NCBI GenBank assembly: GCA_902586885.1
Contig: CACIJG010000007.1
Span: forward strand, 1-64,000
Source: an uncultured Alphaproteobacteria bacterium
GTDB lineage: Bacteria > Pseudomonadota > Alphaproteobacteria > Rhodobacterales > Rhodobacteraceae
Direction of reading: 5' to 3'
Length of the DNA stretch: 64,000 nucleotides
Both the position numbers and the translations under genes were made by a program. Numbering within the stretch: position 1 is the stretch's first letter; each line of letters opens with the position of its first letter. Below the pieces are notes generated by a model. That model saw only the letters and a program-made list of their open reading frames with translations. It searched no databases and was not told where the DNA came from. Below, in pieces: positions 49,214-58,311 of the stretch.

Positions 49214-50089
49214 CTATTTATCTATAAGACCGTTGAAATCTTGAATCCATTTACTCATCACTTCTTTTGCCTTAATAGGCAGTTTTTCTATTTCATTTCT
49301 TGCCTCATTCAACTGACCCTTTTTCAAGAAATCCTCTATTCTAGAAAGAATTGCGTCTGTACTTGTTCCCTCAATCGGAGCCACAGACCGAGAAACAAAT
49401 TTACTTTTAAAGTAATTAAAAATTCTATCAGTTAATTTTTGACTATTTTGGGTTGCAATTTCCTGCTCTAAAACATCATAAGAAACTTTAGAAAAATCTT
49501 TCAAAAGCAATAATAGTTTTGACTGATTAATTAGGGAAAAATTAACTTCTTTTTTATTATTAAACTTTTCAATTTCTAATAATTTTTCTTCTATCTCTGA
49601 AAGACGATTTTCATAATTTTCCAGTTTGCTGCTTAATATTGATACTTTTTCCAACAGGTCTGACCTAAGTTTTCTATTTGCTTTATCAATCGCGCTTTCA
49701 TCAATAGCTTTAATTTCTTTTGACGATGGGGAGTTATTTTTTTCTTTAACCGAAAGCTTAAGATCTTTCTCTATTTTTTTTATGTCCTTTTGCAGCTGCA
49801 ATTTTATGTCATTTATAAGAGATAGAATTTTCTCTTTTTCGTCCGAATAAAATTCGGACCGCTCAACTGATATCTTTTCCTTTTCTAAATTGAAACTCTC
49901 TATATTTATTTTTTCAGAGATAGTTTTCTTTACGCCCTTTAAATCAAAGAAATATATGTAGTATGTGATGGAAAAAAGAAGAAGAAAAAGAAAAATGTAA
50001 AATACATGCAACAAATAAGGAAATATTCCCTTATTTTTATTAGGTTGTGAATCTTCCTTTACATTTTCTTTTTGTTTATTTTTTTGCAA
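49214..50089 (-). CDS. Mitofilin/Mic60-like inner-membrane protein (COG4223)
   Basis: A 291-residue protein: a charged N-tail, one membrane helix (about 24-48), a coiled coil rich in Lys and Glu (about 70-180), and a C-terminal helical region with FVSRSVAPIEGTSTDAILSR and LKKGQLNEARNEIEKLP, the mitofilin signature of the bacterial forms. Alphaproteobacterial Mic60 homologues shape inner membranes and sit in this place between hemD and hemY. It is shorter than most relatives (about 400 residues), mainly in the N-terminal proline/alanine region. Confidence 0.82.
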   Translation of the reverse strand: MQKNKQKENVKEDSQPNKNKGIFPYLLHVFYIFLFLLLFSITYYIYFFDLKGVKKTISEKINIESFNLEKEKISVERSEFYSDEKEKILSLINDIKLQLQKDIKKIEKDLKLSVKEKNNSPSSKEIKAIDESAIDKANRKLRSDLLEKVSILSSKLENYENRLSEIEEKLLEIEKFNNKKEVNFSLINQSKLLLLLKDFSKVSYDVLEQEIATQNSQKLTDRIFNYFKSKFVSRSVAPIEGTSTDAILSRIEDFLKKGQLNEARNEIEKLPIKAKEVMSKWIQDFNGLIDK

Positions 50090-50108
50090 ATTAAATCTTT
50101 ATTATTTT

Positions 50109-50843
50109 TCAATTTACCATTTTTGGAAATTTTGTTGCTATCGTTTCTGCCATATTTTCGATAATTGGGCTGGATATTGTTACGCATTTCGTATGTTCGC
50201 TTATTAAATACTTAACCTTTTTTTCTATTTTCTTACTAAAGCAAAAGAATGTTTTATCTAATGGAATATTTGAACAGTTTTTTATTAAAAACTCTACTGA
50301 TTTTTCTGAAAATAATGCAACGGCTGTAAGGCTCTTATCGTTAATAATTTTTTCAACCTCCCTTGACGCTTTTTTCATTCTTTGTTTGTAAACAATTTTT
50401 TCATCTATTTCATGCCCTAGTGTTTTTAAATAGTTTTTTATATCTAACGAAACATTATTTCCCCTCAAATAAATTATCTGAAGTCTTTTTGCCTCCAAAA
50501 ATTTTTCTAATGATAATAATAAATCACTAACTTTTTTGTAATTAAATAGTTTATTTACACCTTGTTTCTTGAGAAAATCGTTGGTTCTTTTACCTACTGA
50601 AAACACATTTAAATTAGAGTTTTTTAACAAGTTTTTATATTTTTTTAAGGCGTGTAATGATGTTGCGATTAATACATCGTAATTTTCTAATTCAAACTTT
50701 GGCTCTAAATATTGTATTTCTAGCAAGGGAAATATAATAACTTCACCAGGAAAGTTTGCTTTCAATAACAATTTCTTAAATTCTTTGCTTTCTTTTAAGC
50801 TTCTTGTCAAAAGAATTTTTTTATTTAAAAAAATCTTTTCCAC
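50109..50843 (-). CDS. hemD: Uroporphyrinogen-III synthase
   Basis: A 244-residue HemD. The fold is poorly conserved, but the gene order hemC-hemD, KILLTRSLKESKEFKKLL at the N-terminus, IATSLHALKKYKNLL, VFSVGKRTNDFLKKQG and YLRGNNVSLDIKNYLKTLGH support it. It cyclises hydroxymethylbilane into uroporphyrinogen III. It overlaps the 3' end of hemC by 23 bases, so it is translationally coupled. Lys, Asn and Ile are very frequent, making it one of the most AT-shaped proteins here. Confidence 0.85.
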   Translation of the reverse strand: MEKIFLNKKILLTRSLKESKEFKKLLLKANFPGEVIIFPLLEIQYLEPKFELENYDVLIATSLHALKKYKNLLKNSNLNVFSVGKRTNDFLKKQGVNKLFNYKKVSDLLLSLEKFLEAKRLQIIYLRGNNVSLDIKNYLKTLGHEIDEKIVYKQRMKKASREVEKIINDKSLTAVALFSEKSVEFLIKNCSNIPLDKTFFCFSKKIEKKVKYLISEHTKCVTISSPIIENMAETIATKFPKMVN

Positions 50844-51747
50844 CTTTTGATTTCAATTCCTTGCCAGCTTCAGCACCCACTTCCTCTGCACAGGACCAAT
50901 CACCGGACCACTTATTGCTTATTTTCTCGGATCCATCTGGTCTGACTATCTCTCCAGTCAGGTCTACTCTATCTTTGTTTTTTACGGCCATAGCTGCTAT
51001 TGGCGTTCTACAGGATCCGTCCAACTCTCTTAAAAAAGCTCTCTCAGCCCTTATCTGAATGCTTGAGAGATCATCATTTAATGGCGTTACTAACTCCTGG
51101 ATAAATTCCTCTCTTCTATGCTCAATTCCAATTGCTCCTTGAGCAACAGCTGGAAGCATATCGTCAACGCTTATTGAGTTTACCAAATCGCTTAATCCTA
51201 ACCTCTTAAGTCCAGCAGTTGCCAAAAATGTAGCTTCTGCAACTCCATCTTTTAATTTGGCTAATCTTTTTTGAACATTGCCTCTGAATTCCACCACTTT
51301 TAAGTCATTTCTCTTGTTTAAAAGCTGAGCTCTTCTTCTTAACGATGAGGTGCCTACTATTGCGCCATGGGGAAGATCTAATATAGATCGATATTTTTGA
51401 GAGATAAATGAATCAGTTATATCTTCACGAGGCAAAATTGTTGATATATAGAGTTCATCAGGCAGAATTGTTTCCACATCCTTCATAGAATGAACAGCCA
51501 TATCTATTTCATTATCAAATAAAGCCTGTTGTATTTCTTTTGTAAAAAGCCCTTTACCACCTATTTTTGAAAGTGATGTATTAAGAAATTTATCGCCACT
51601 TGTTTTAATTATTTTAATATCAATTTTTTTTGGGTCTAGGTTGTTTAACTTTATTATTTTATCCTTAACCTCATTCGCCTGTGCCAAAGCAAGAGGGGAA
51701 CCCCTGGTACCGATAATAACTTTTCCGGATCTTCTTTTACTATTCAT
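50821..51747 (-). CDS. hemC: Porphobilinogen deaminase (hydroxymethylbilane synthase)
   Basis: A 308-residue enzyme that links four porphobilinogens. IIGTRGSPLALAQA starts the family pattern, followed by GKGLFTKEIQQALFDNEIDMAVHSMKD, GTSSLRRRAQLL and FRGNVQKRLAKL. The dipyrromethane-cofactor cysteine is C246 in ELDGSCRTPIAAMA. It is the first gene of the hem operon, divergent from tsaD with 51 bases between the two starts. Confidence 0.96.
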   Translation of the reverse strand: MNSKRRSGKVIIGTRGSPLALAQANEVKDKIIKLNNLDPKKIDIKIIKTSGDKFLNTSLSKIGGKGLFTKEIQQALFDNEIDMAVHSMKDVETILPDELYISTILPREDITDSFISQKYRSILDLPHGAIVGTSSLRRRAQLLNKRNDLKVVEFRGNVQKRLAKLKDGVAEATFLATAGLKRLGLSDLVNSISVDDMLPAVAQGAIGIEHRREEFIQELVTPLNDDLSSIQIRAERAFLRELDGSCRTPIAAMAVKNKDRVDLTGEIVRPDGSEKISNKWSGDWSCAEEVGAEAGKELKSKGGKDFFK

Positions 51748-51798
51748 TTTTCTGCTTAAAGCTGTTTCTATATTTCAAAACAACCTTATTATAGAAAA

Positions 51799-52923
51799 AT
51801 GAATAAGTCTATCTTGGCACTAGGTATTGAATGTAGCTGTGATGATACTGCTATCGGTTTGGTTAAGTTAAGTTACAATAGCCAAGAAAAAAAAATACAA
51901 GATATTTCTGGCAAGATTATTAGCTCCCACATATTCAACCAAAAAGATTTACACACTGAATATGGTGGCGTCGTTCCAGAAATTGCAGCTAGAGCTCATT
52001 CTAATAATTTGCAAATATGTTTAGAAAAAACCTTAGCGAAAGCGAAAATTTCTCTGGAAGAAATTAACGTTGTTTGTGTTACGTCAGGACCAGGTTTAAT
52101 TGGCGGTCTTATATCCGGTATTAACTTTGCTAAAGGAATTTCATTTGGGCTAAAAAAAAATTTAGTTGGTGTTAATCATTTAGCAGGACATGCTTTAACT
52201 CCAAGACTTACCAACGATCTTCAATTTCCCTACCTTATGCTTTTAGCGTCAGGTGGTCATTGTCAGTATCTAGCAGTAATAAATCATAGTACAATAAAAA
52301 GACTTGGAACAACAATTGATGACGCTCCCGGGGAGGCTTTTGACAAGGTGGCCAAACTAATTGGTTTAAAGGTTTATTCTGGCGCTGAAGTAGAATCAAT
52401 CGCTAAAAACGGTGACCCTAACCGGTTTGTGTTTCCCCTTCCTTTAATAAAAGATGACAACTGTAACTTGTCTTTTTCAGGTTTAAAGAGCGCTGTGGCG
52501 CGCGTTGTTGAAGAGCTAATTAAAGAGCAGGGTGGATTATTTAAAAAGGATCAAATGGATATTTGTGCCTCTTTTCAAAAATCAATAGTGGAAATATTGT
52601 CTGAAAAAACAAAAAAAGCTTTTAAGATATTTCAAAAAAATTTTCCAGGAGCAAAATTTTCTTTTTCTATTTCCGGTGGAGTAGCCGCTAATCTTGAAAT
52701 AAGAAAATCTCAAGAAAACATATCAAAGCTTCATAAAACAAATTTCTATGCCCCACCCCTGAGTTTATGCACCGACAACGGATTAATGATAGCTTATGCG
52801 GGCGGTCTAAGATATTTATACGGAGATTATGACGACCTAGATCTTGCCCCGAAAACTCGATGGCCATTAGACCCAGAAAACCAAATGACCATTGGGTTTG
52901 GAAAAAAAGGCAGGAAGGTTTAG
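51799..52923 (+). CDS. tsaD: tRNA N6-threonylcarbamoyladenosine transferase TsaD
   Basis: A 374-residue ASKHA-fold protein. It has LGIECSCDDTAIG (usual form ESSCDDT; here ECSCDDT), the metal-binding pair H127 and H131 in GVNHLAGHALTPR, LLASGGHCQYL, LGTTIDDAPGEAFDKVAKL and SGGVAANLEIR. With TsaB and TsaE it completes t6A37 on ANN-decoding tRNAs. The gene is directly abutted by the convergent ahcY with no spacer. Confidence 0.96.
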   Translation: MNKSILALGIECSCDDTAIGLVKLSYNSQEKKIQDISGKIISSHIFNQKDLHTEYGGVVPEIAARAHSNNLQICLEKTLAKAKISLEEINVVCVTSGPGLIGGLISGINFAKGISFGLKKNLVGVNHLAGHALTPRLTNDLQFPYLMLLASGGHCQYLAVINHSTIKRLGTTIDDAPGEAFDKVAKLIGLKVYSGAEVESIAKNGDPNRFVFPLPLIKDDNCNLSFSGLKSAVARVVEELIKEQGGLFKKDQMDICASFQKSIVEILSEKTKKAFKIFQKNFPGAKFSFSISGGVAANLEIRKSQENISKLHKTNFYAPPLSLCTDNGLMIAYAGGLRYLYGDYDDLDLAPKTRWPLDPENQMTIGFGKKGRKV

Positions 52924-54318
52924 TTAGTATCGATAATTTTCGCTCTTAAACGGTCCGTTTTCATTTACGCCGATATATTCAGCCTGATCTGCTTCTAATT
53001 TTGTCAGTTTAACTCCGATTTTTTCCAGATGTAGGCGCGCGACCTTCTCATCCAAATGCTTAGGCAGAGTATAAACTTCGTTTGAGTACTTCTTAGTATT
53101 TTTCCAAAGTTCAATTTGCGCTAAAACCTGATTGCTAAAGCTTGCAGACATCACAAAAGAAGGGTGACCTGTAGCATTTCCTAAATTTAAAAGCCTGCCT
53201 TCTGAGAGAAGTATAATATTCTTCCCTGAAGACATTTCTATCATGTCTACTTGATCTTTTATTTTTGTCCATTTGTTGTTTTTGAGAGAAGCTACTTCAA
53301 TTTCATTATCAAAGTGCCCAATATTACCAACTATGGCCATATTTTTCATATTTCTTATATGATCAATTTTTATGACATCTTTGTTACCAGTTGCGGTGAT
53401 AAAAACATCTGCTGTGCTTACTGCATCTTCCAAAGTAACGACTTCAAATCCATCCATGGCAGCTTGCAAAGCACAAATAGGATCGACTTCTGTTACTTTA
53501 ACTCGTGCGCCAGCTCCACGAAGGGAGGCCGCAGACCCTTTACCTACATCTCCGTAACCACAAACAACGGCAACTTTTCCAGCCATCATAGTGTCAGTGG
53601 CTCTTCTTATCCCATCCACTAACGACTCTTTGCAGCCATACTTATTATCAAACTTTGACTTTGTAACGCTGTCATTTACGTTTATTGCCGGAAATGGCAG
53701 TTTGCCGGCCTTTTGTAGTTGGTAAAGTCTGTTTACGCCAGTAGTTGTTTCTTCAGACACGCCAATAATAGATGATCTCTGTTTCGAAAACCAACCCTTA
53801 CTTTGTTTCATTCTCTTTTTAATTTGAGCAAAGAGGTACTCTTCTTCCTCGGACGAGGGTTTTTCCAAAAAAGCAGTATCACCTTCTTCTGCTCTGGCTC
53901 CAAGCAGGATGTACATCGTAGCGTCCCCTCCGTCATCCAGTATCAAATTCGCCTGTCCATCATCAAAAAGAAATATCCTATCTGCGTAATCCCAATATTC
54001 TTCCAGCGTCTCACCTTTTACTGCAAATACAGGTATCCCTTTTTCAGCAATTGCTGCCGCTGCATGATCTTGAGTAGAAAATATATTACAACTCGCCCAC
54101 CTTACCTCTGCTCCTAGACTAACTAAGGTTTCAATCAATACTGCCGTCTGTATTGTCATGTGTAAACTTCCAGCTATCTTTGCTCCCTGCAAAGGCTGTT
54201 TTCCTTTGAACTCCTCTCTGATTGCCATAAGTCCTGGCATTTCCGTTTCAGCTATATTAATTTCCTTTCTTCCAAAACCAGAAAGGTTTATATCCTTTAC
54301 CACGTAATCCATTGTCAT
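52924..54318 (-). CDS. ahcY: S-adenosylhomocysteine hydrolase
   Basis: A 464-residue NAD-dependent SAH hydrolase that keeps methylation going by removing SAH. It has [28 protein letters not shown] at the substrate domain, [17 protein letters not shown], the NAD motif [18 protein letters not shown] and [21 protein letters not shown], and it ends in KSENYRY. The 40-residue insert of the bacterial long form is visible around residues 150-190 ([17 protein letters not shown]). AAGGAAAA precedes the start. The 66-base leader is too short for a convincing SAH riboswitch. Confidence 0.97.
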   Translation of the reverse strand: MTMDYVVKDINLSGFGRKEINIAETEMPGLMAIREEFKGKQPLQGAKIAGSLHMTIQTAVLIETLVSLGAEVRWASCNIFSTQDHAAAAIAEKGIPVFAVKGETLEEYWDYADRIFLFDDGQANLILDDGGDATMYILLGARAEEGDTAFLEKPSSEEEEYLFAQIKKRMKQSKGWFSKQRSSIIGVSEETTTGVNRLYQLQKAGKLPFPAINVNDSVTKSKFDNKYGCKESLVDGIRRATDTMMAGKVAVVCGYGDVGKGSAASLRGAGARVKVTEVDPICALQAAMDGFEVVTLEDAVSTADVFITATGNKDVIKIDHIRNMKNMAIVGNIGHFDNEIEVASLKNNKWTKIKDQVDMIEMSSGKNIILLSEGRLLNLGNATGHPSFVMSASFSNQVLAQIELWKNTKKYSNEVYTLPKHLDEKVARLHLEKIGVKLTKLEADQAEYIGVNENGPFKSENYRY

Positions 54319-54384
54319 TTTGTTTTCCTTAAGAATTCCTGTATAAGAGAATATGGATTATTAGTTTTTTTTTGCAACCTGAAA

Positions 54385-54969
54385 ATGAAAAAAAGTAGAG
54401 CATGGCAGAGAATGCTGTCTGGTAGGCGGTTAAACATACTAAATCCAAGTCCTATGGATATTGAGATAGATGATATTGCGCACGGATTGTCTTTTTTAGC
54501 TAGGTGGAATGGTCAAACTATTGGCGATTTCCCTTTCTCTGTAGCACAGCACTCAATTTTAGTTGAAAGGTTATTTTCAAAGAGTTTTCCCACAATAGAA
54601 AAAAAATGGAAGATGGCATCTTTACTTCACGACGCTGCGGAATACGTTATTAGCGATATGATATCGCCAATAAAAAATCACTTAGGCCCTTCTTATGAAA
54701 ATCTAGACTCACTGCTAACAGGAGCTATATACTTAAGGTTTGGTATTCCAGCAGAATTACCAACCAAAATAAAGAAAGACATAAAGATGGCTGACAAAAA
54801 CGCCGCTTGGTTAGAAGCAAGAAATTTGGCTGGTTTTTCTTTAAATGAAACTATATCTATTTTTGGAAAAGTTGGTAACACTGAAATTGACAAAAATTAC
54901 ATCAAACCAAAAAATCCACTAATAGCGCGGGAATTATTTTTAGAAAAATTTTATGAGCTTTATAATTAG
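54385..54969 (+). CDS. HD-domain phosphohydrolase (YfbR-like)
   Basis: A 194-residue HD protein. Metal ligands: H56 in SVAQHSILVERL, H82-D83 in LLHDAAEYVISDM, and a late Asp in KMADKNAAWLEARN. It matches the type found in Alphaproteobacteria as a stand-alone phosphohydrolase of possible 5'-nucleotidase activity. The substrate is not known. It is 17 bases upstream of the thioredoxin-TPR gene, so it probably heads that operon. Confidence 0.83.
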   Translation: MKKSRAWQRMLSGRRLNILNPSPMDIEIDDIAHGLSFLARWNGQTIGDFPFSVAQHSILVERLFSKSFPTIEKKWKMASLLHDAAEYVISDMISPIKNHLGPSYENLDSLLTGAIYLRFGIPAELPTKIKKDIKMADKNAAWLEARNLAGFSLNETISIFGKVGNTEIDKNYIKPKNPLIARELFLEKFYELYN

Positions 54970-54986
54970 AGAAGGAGTCAACACAG

Positions 54987-55865
54987 ATGAACTCAGCTGA
55001 ATCATCCCCGGTAAAAGATGTTACTGACGATCAATTCATGGTAGAGGTTATAGAGAAATCAAAAGAGTTGCCTGTTCTAGTAGATTTCTGGGCTCCTTGG
55101 TGCGGTCCCTGTAAATCCCTTACCCCCATACTGGAAAGTGTATCAGCTAAAAAGCAAAGCTCCATTGCCTTAGTTAAGGTAAATATAGATGAAAACAAAA
55201 TGATCGCATCACAACTAAGAGTTCAATCTATACCTGCCGTTTTTGCTTTTAGTGACGGGCAGCCTGTCGATGGTTTCATGGGGGCAAAAACAGAAAGTGA
55301 AGTAAAGGATTTCATAGATAACATTATAAATAAATACTCAAAAAATGAGGGAAGCGCTTTAGAAAATGCAAAAAATCTAATTGAAAGCGAAGAGTATGAT
55401 AATGCAAAGTTACTTTTAGAAAATATAATTGAGAAAGATCCCTCTGCTGAGGCATTCTCTCTATTGATTAAATTATATACAAAATTGGGACTTATAGAGG
55501 AAATTGAAAATCTTATTCAATCGATTCCAGAAAATTTATTTAGTGACAATAAATTAAAACAGGCTATTTCATCATTTGAGCTTATAAAAAACTCAGAGAC
55601 AAACGAAAATATTGATGAATTGAAGCTAATAATAAAAGAAAACCCAAATGACTTGAACTCCATTTTGAAGATTTCAAAAGCACTATTTAAAGAAGAAATG
55701 TTTTCGGAAAGCATAGATGAACTTTTCAAAATATATAAAATAGATAAAGATTGGCAGGATGAGATAGCTAAAAAACAACTTTTAATGATCTTTGATCATC
55801 TAGGTCCAGAAAATGAATTGGCTAAAAAAGGAAGAAGATACTTAACCTCCCTAATTTTTAATTGA
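54987..55865 (+). CDS. cnoX: Thioredoxin-TPR chaperone, CnoX/YbbN type
   Basis: A 292-residue protein with an N-terminal thioredoxin domain (residues 10-110) and helical TPR-like repeats to the end. The redox motif WCGPC is at 38-42, so both cysteines are present, unlike E. coli CnoX, which lacks one. CnoX proteins hold unfolded or oxidised clients for GroEL. GAAGGAG before the start is a strong ribosome binding site. It overlaps the LON-domain gene if the TTG at 55862 is used. Confidence 0.87.
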   Translation: MNSAESSPVKDVTDDQFMVEVIEKSKELPVLVDFWAPWCGPCKSLTPILESVSAKKQSSIALVKVNIDENKMIASQLRVQSIPAVFAFSDGQPVDGFMGAKTESEVKDFIDNIINKYSKNEGSALENAKNLIESEEYDNAKLLLENIIEKDPSAEAFSLLIKLYTKLGLIEEIENLIQSIPENLFSDNKLKQAISSFELIKNSETNENIDELKLIIKENPNDLNSILKISKALFKEEMFSESIDELFKIYKIDKDWQDEIAKKQLLMIFDHLGPENELAKKGRRYLTSLIFN

Positions 55866-55870
55866 GAAAA

Positions 55871-56524
55871 ATGAAAAACTACAGTCTAGAAGCATTTCCA
55901 AATAATATTCCAATATTTCCTTTGCCTGGAGCTTTACTTCTGCCCGGAAGTAGACTTCCTTTGAATATCTTTGAGCCACGGTATTTGGAAATGGTTGAAG
56001 ACTCACTCAAAACGGAGCTCAGGCTTATTGGAATGATTCAACCTCAAAAAAATGGAAAAATTGAAGGTGATCCTTCCTTACACAGCATCGGTTGTGCGGG
56101 GAGAATATCTTCTTTTTCAGAAACAGATGACGGCAGGTATCTTATTACTTTGGCAGGTATTTCAAGGTTTGAGTTACAGGAAATTGAAAACAAAGGAACT
56201 TCTTACATTAAAGGTATAGTCAATTGGGACAAGTTTGAGAATGATCTTGTGCCTCCTAAACCAATTGCAGATTTTAACAGAAAAGAGTTTTTAAGCTCTT
56301 TGAGAAAATACTTTGAAAGCGCTCAGATATCATCAGATTGGGAAATATTGGAAAATGCTGAGGAAGACGTGCTGATTAACTCACTTTCTATGTTGTGTCC
56401 GTTCGATCCAGATGAGAAACAAGTATTGCTGGAGGCTGAGACACTATTTCATAGAAAAAATATTTTACTTACTTTACTAAACCTATTCTCCGAAAAGGGA
56501 CAAAGAAATGAGTATGTCCAATAG
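55871..56524 (+). CDS. LON-substrate-binding-domain protein
   Basis: A 217-residue protein consisting of the LON N-terminal domain only, without ATPase or protease. It has IPIFPLPGALLLPGSRLPLNIFEPRYLEMV, the family opening, then GCAGRISSFSETDDGRYLITLAGISRF. The function of these stand-alone domains is unknown. ATG 55871 is preferred; a TTG at 55862 would overlap the upstream stop. It is followed by Trm112 with a 17-base overlap. Confidence 0.87.
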   Translation: MKNYSLEAFPNNIPIFPLPGALLLPGSRLPLNIFEPRYLEMVEDSLKTELRLIGMIQPQKNGKIEGDPSLHSIGCAGRISSFSETDDGRYLITLAGISRFELQEIENKGTSYIKGIVNWDKFENDLVPPKPIADFNRKEFLSSLRKYFESAQISSDWEILENAEEDVLINSLSMLCPFDPDEKQVLLEAETLFHRKNILLTLLNLFSEKGQRNEYVQ

Positions 56525-56708
56525 TAAAAATATTCCAGTTAATAAAGATTTAATGCGACTACTAGTGTGCCCAGTTACTGGGGGTAACCTCTATTATGAT
56601 CAAACAAATAATTTGATAATTTCTGAGTCTGCTAAACTAAGTTTTCCCGTAAGAGAAGGAATTCCAATACTTGTTAGGTCAGAGGCGCGGCCTTTGATTA
56701 ATGACTAA
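56508..56708 (+). CDS. Trm112-family protein
   Basis: A 66-residue protein of the Trm112/UPF0434 family. DLMRLLVCPVTGGNLYYDQ and LSFPVREGIPILV are the signature strands; the paired zinc cysteines of eukaryotic Trm112 are reduced to one, as in most bacterial forms. Some relatives activate methyltransferases. AGGGA about 10 bases upstream supports the start. The 3' end overlaps purH by 11 bases on the other strand. Confidence 0.88.
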   Translation: MSMSNSKNIPVNKDLMRLLVCPVTGGNLYYDQTNNLIISESAKLSFPVREGIPILVRSEARPLIND

Positions 56709-58311
56709 AGTGTCTCACTCCTGTAAACACCATTTTTTGATTTAATCTATTTGCTGTCTCTATTATTTCTTCATCTTTCTTAGATCCACCAGGCTGTATG
56801 ATATTAAAAACCCCATTTTCAGCTGCTATCTCTAAAGAATCAGAAAAAGGGAAAAAAGCATCTGATGCTAAGCCTAAGCTTTCATTAATACTCTTTTTAT
56901 TTAATGCTTGGTAATTATCATTATTGTTTTGAATCGCTATTTTTACACTTCTAACTCTATTAGTCTGTCCTGCGCCAAAACCGGTTGTATGAAAATTTCT
57001 ACCTAATACAATAGCATTAGATTTAACATGCTTTACTATCTTCCAAAGAAAAAGAAGATTTTCTAATTCACTTTTGGTAGGTTTTGATTTTGTTACAATT
57101 TTAAAATTAGCGGTGTTATAAGAAAATATATCCGCTGTCTGAATTAAATTTCCTCCAATGACAGACTTCAGTTCATCTCTATTTACAAGTTTTCCGTTAA
57201 AGTTTTTAATTTTAACAACTTTGAGATTTTTCTTAGCTGAAAAAACGTTTAAAGCTTCTAGATCAAAGTCACTGGCGCATACAATTTCTGTAAAAGTTGA
57301 AGAAATTTTTTTTGCAAGCTTTTCATCTACTGTTCTATTAATACTTACGATTCCCCCAAAAGCCGATACTGCATCACAATTCAAAGCGTTTAAATAAGCG
57401 TCAGTCGCATTATCTGAAACAGCCACTCCACAAGGATTATTATGTTTAATGATGGCAGAGGCAGGTTTATCGTAGAGATTTAAATCTGACAAAACTTTAT
57501 AGGCAGCAGTAATGTCCATCAAATTATTAAAAGATAAACTTTCTCCTCTAATTAAAGAAAAATCGTTGTTTTCATCAATAGCAAGAGAGCTTCTAACATA
57601 GGTTGCTTTTTGGTGAGGATTTTCTCCATATTTAAGATTAAAACCCACTTTTCCACCTAACACTCTTTTGCTAATATCGTCCATATCACCGTTTTTTAGC
57701 ATCCATTCACTTATAAGCCCGTCATAATAAGCCGTCTCGATAAACGCTTTACCAGCTAAAACTCTTCTTAAATCCAATCCGACTCTGCCATTATTTTCAT
57801 TAAATTCATCTTCGATTTTCCTGTAATCATTTACATCTGTTAAGACCGTTACACTATTGAAGTTTTTTGCTGCTGCTCTGATCAGAGCAACACCTCCTAT
57901 ATCAATATTTTCTATTATTTCTTTTTCGATATTTTTATCTTTCACTTTCTCTTCAAAGGGATATAGGTTTACTACCACCAGATCTATAGGTCTTAAACCT
58001 CTCTTTTTAATTTCTTTTACACTTCCAGCATCTTGTCTGTCGAAAAGGATTGGTGCGTGAATGCCAGGGTGAAGTGTTTTCACTCTACCATTTAAAATCT
58101 CTGGAAATCCTGTTAAATCTGATACCTCTTTTGCCTCATAACCGTTTTTAATAAGAAATCGTGAGGTTCCTCCAGTAGAAATAATTTCTATTTTTCGCTT
58201 TGACAGGACATTTACCAAATCCAAAAGTTTACTTTTATTGCTAACGCTAATAAGAGCTCTCTTAATTTTTACAGATCCATCTTTCAAGCCGAAACCACCT
58301 TTAAGGTCCAT
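56698..58311 (-). CDS. purH: Bifunctional AICAR transformylase/IMP cyclohydrolase
   Basis: A 537-residue enzyme for the last two steps of IMP synthesis. The N-terminal MGS-like cyclohydrolase has ALISVSNKSKLLDLVNVL, IISTGGTSRFL, SDLTGFPEILNGRVKTLHPGIHA and VVNLYPFEE. The transformylase has YGENPHQKATY, IIKHNNPCGVA with the catalytic KH pair, GFGAGQTNRVRSVKIA and SDAFFPFSDSLE. The start overlaps the heparinase-like gene by 28 bases; an internal start a few codons later would remove the overlap. Confidence 0.97.
   Translation of the reverse strand: MDLKGGFGLKDGSVKIKRALISVSNKSKLLDLVNVLSKRKIEIISTGGTSRFLIKNGYEAKEVSDLTGFPEILNGRVKTLHPGIHAPILFDRQDAGSVKEIKKRGLRPIDLVVVNLYPFEEKVKDKNIEKEIIENIDIGGVALIRAAAKNFNSVTVLTDVNDYRKIEDEFNENNGRVGLDLRRVLAGKAFIETAYYDGLISEWMLKNGDMDDISKRVLGGKVGFNLKYGENPHQKATYVRSSLAIDENNDFSLIRGESLSFNNLMDITAAYKVLSDLNLYDKPASAIIKHNNPCGVAVSDNATDAYLNALNCDAVSAFGGIVSINRTVDEKLAKKISSTFTEIVCASDFDLEALNVFSAKKNLKVVKIKNFNGKLVNRDELKSVIGGNLIQTADIFSYNTANFKIVTKSKPTKSELENLLFLWKIVKHVKSNAIVLGRNFHTTGFGAGQTNRVRSVKIAIQNNNDNYQALNKKSINESLGLASDAFFPFSDSLEIAAENGVFNIIQPGGSKKDEEIIETANRLNQKMVFTGVRHFSH

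Noticed and set aside
54319-54384. SAH or SAM riboswitch before ahcY
   Set aside because: Only 66 AT-rich bases lie between ahcY and the divergent HD gene; no multi-helix fold or conserved core is visible.
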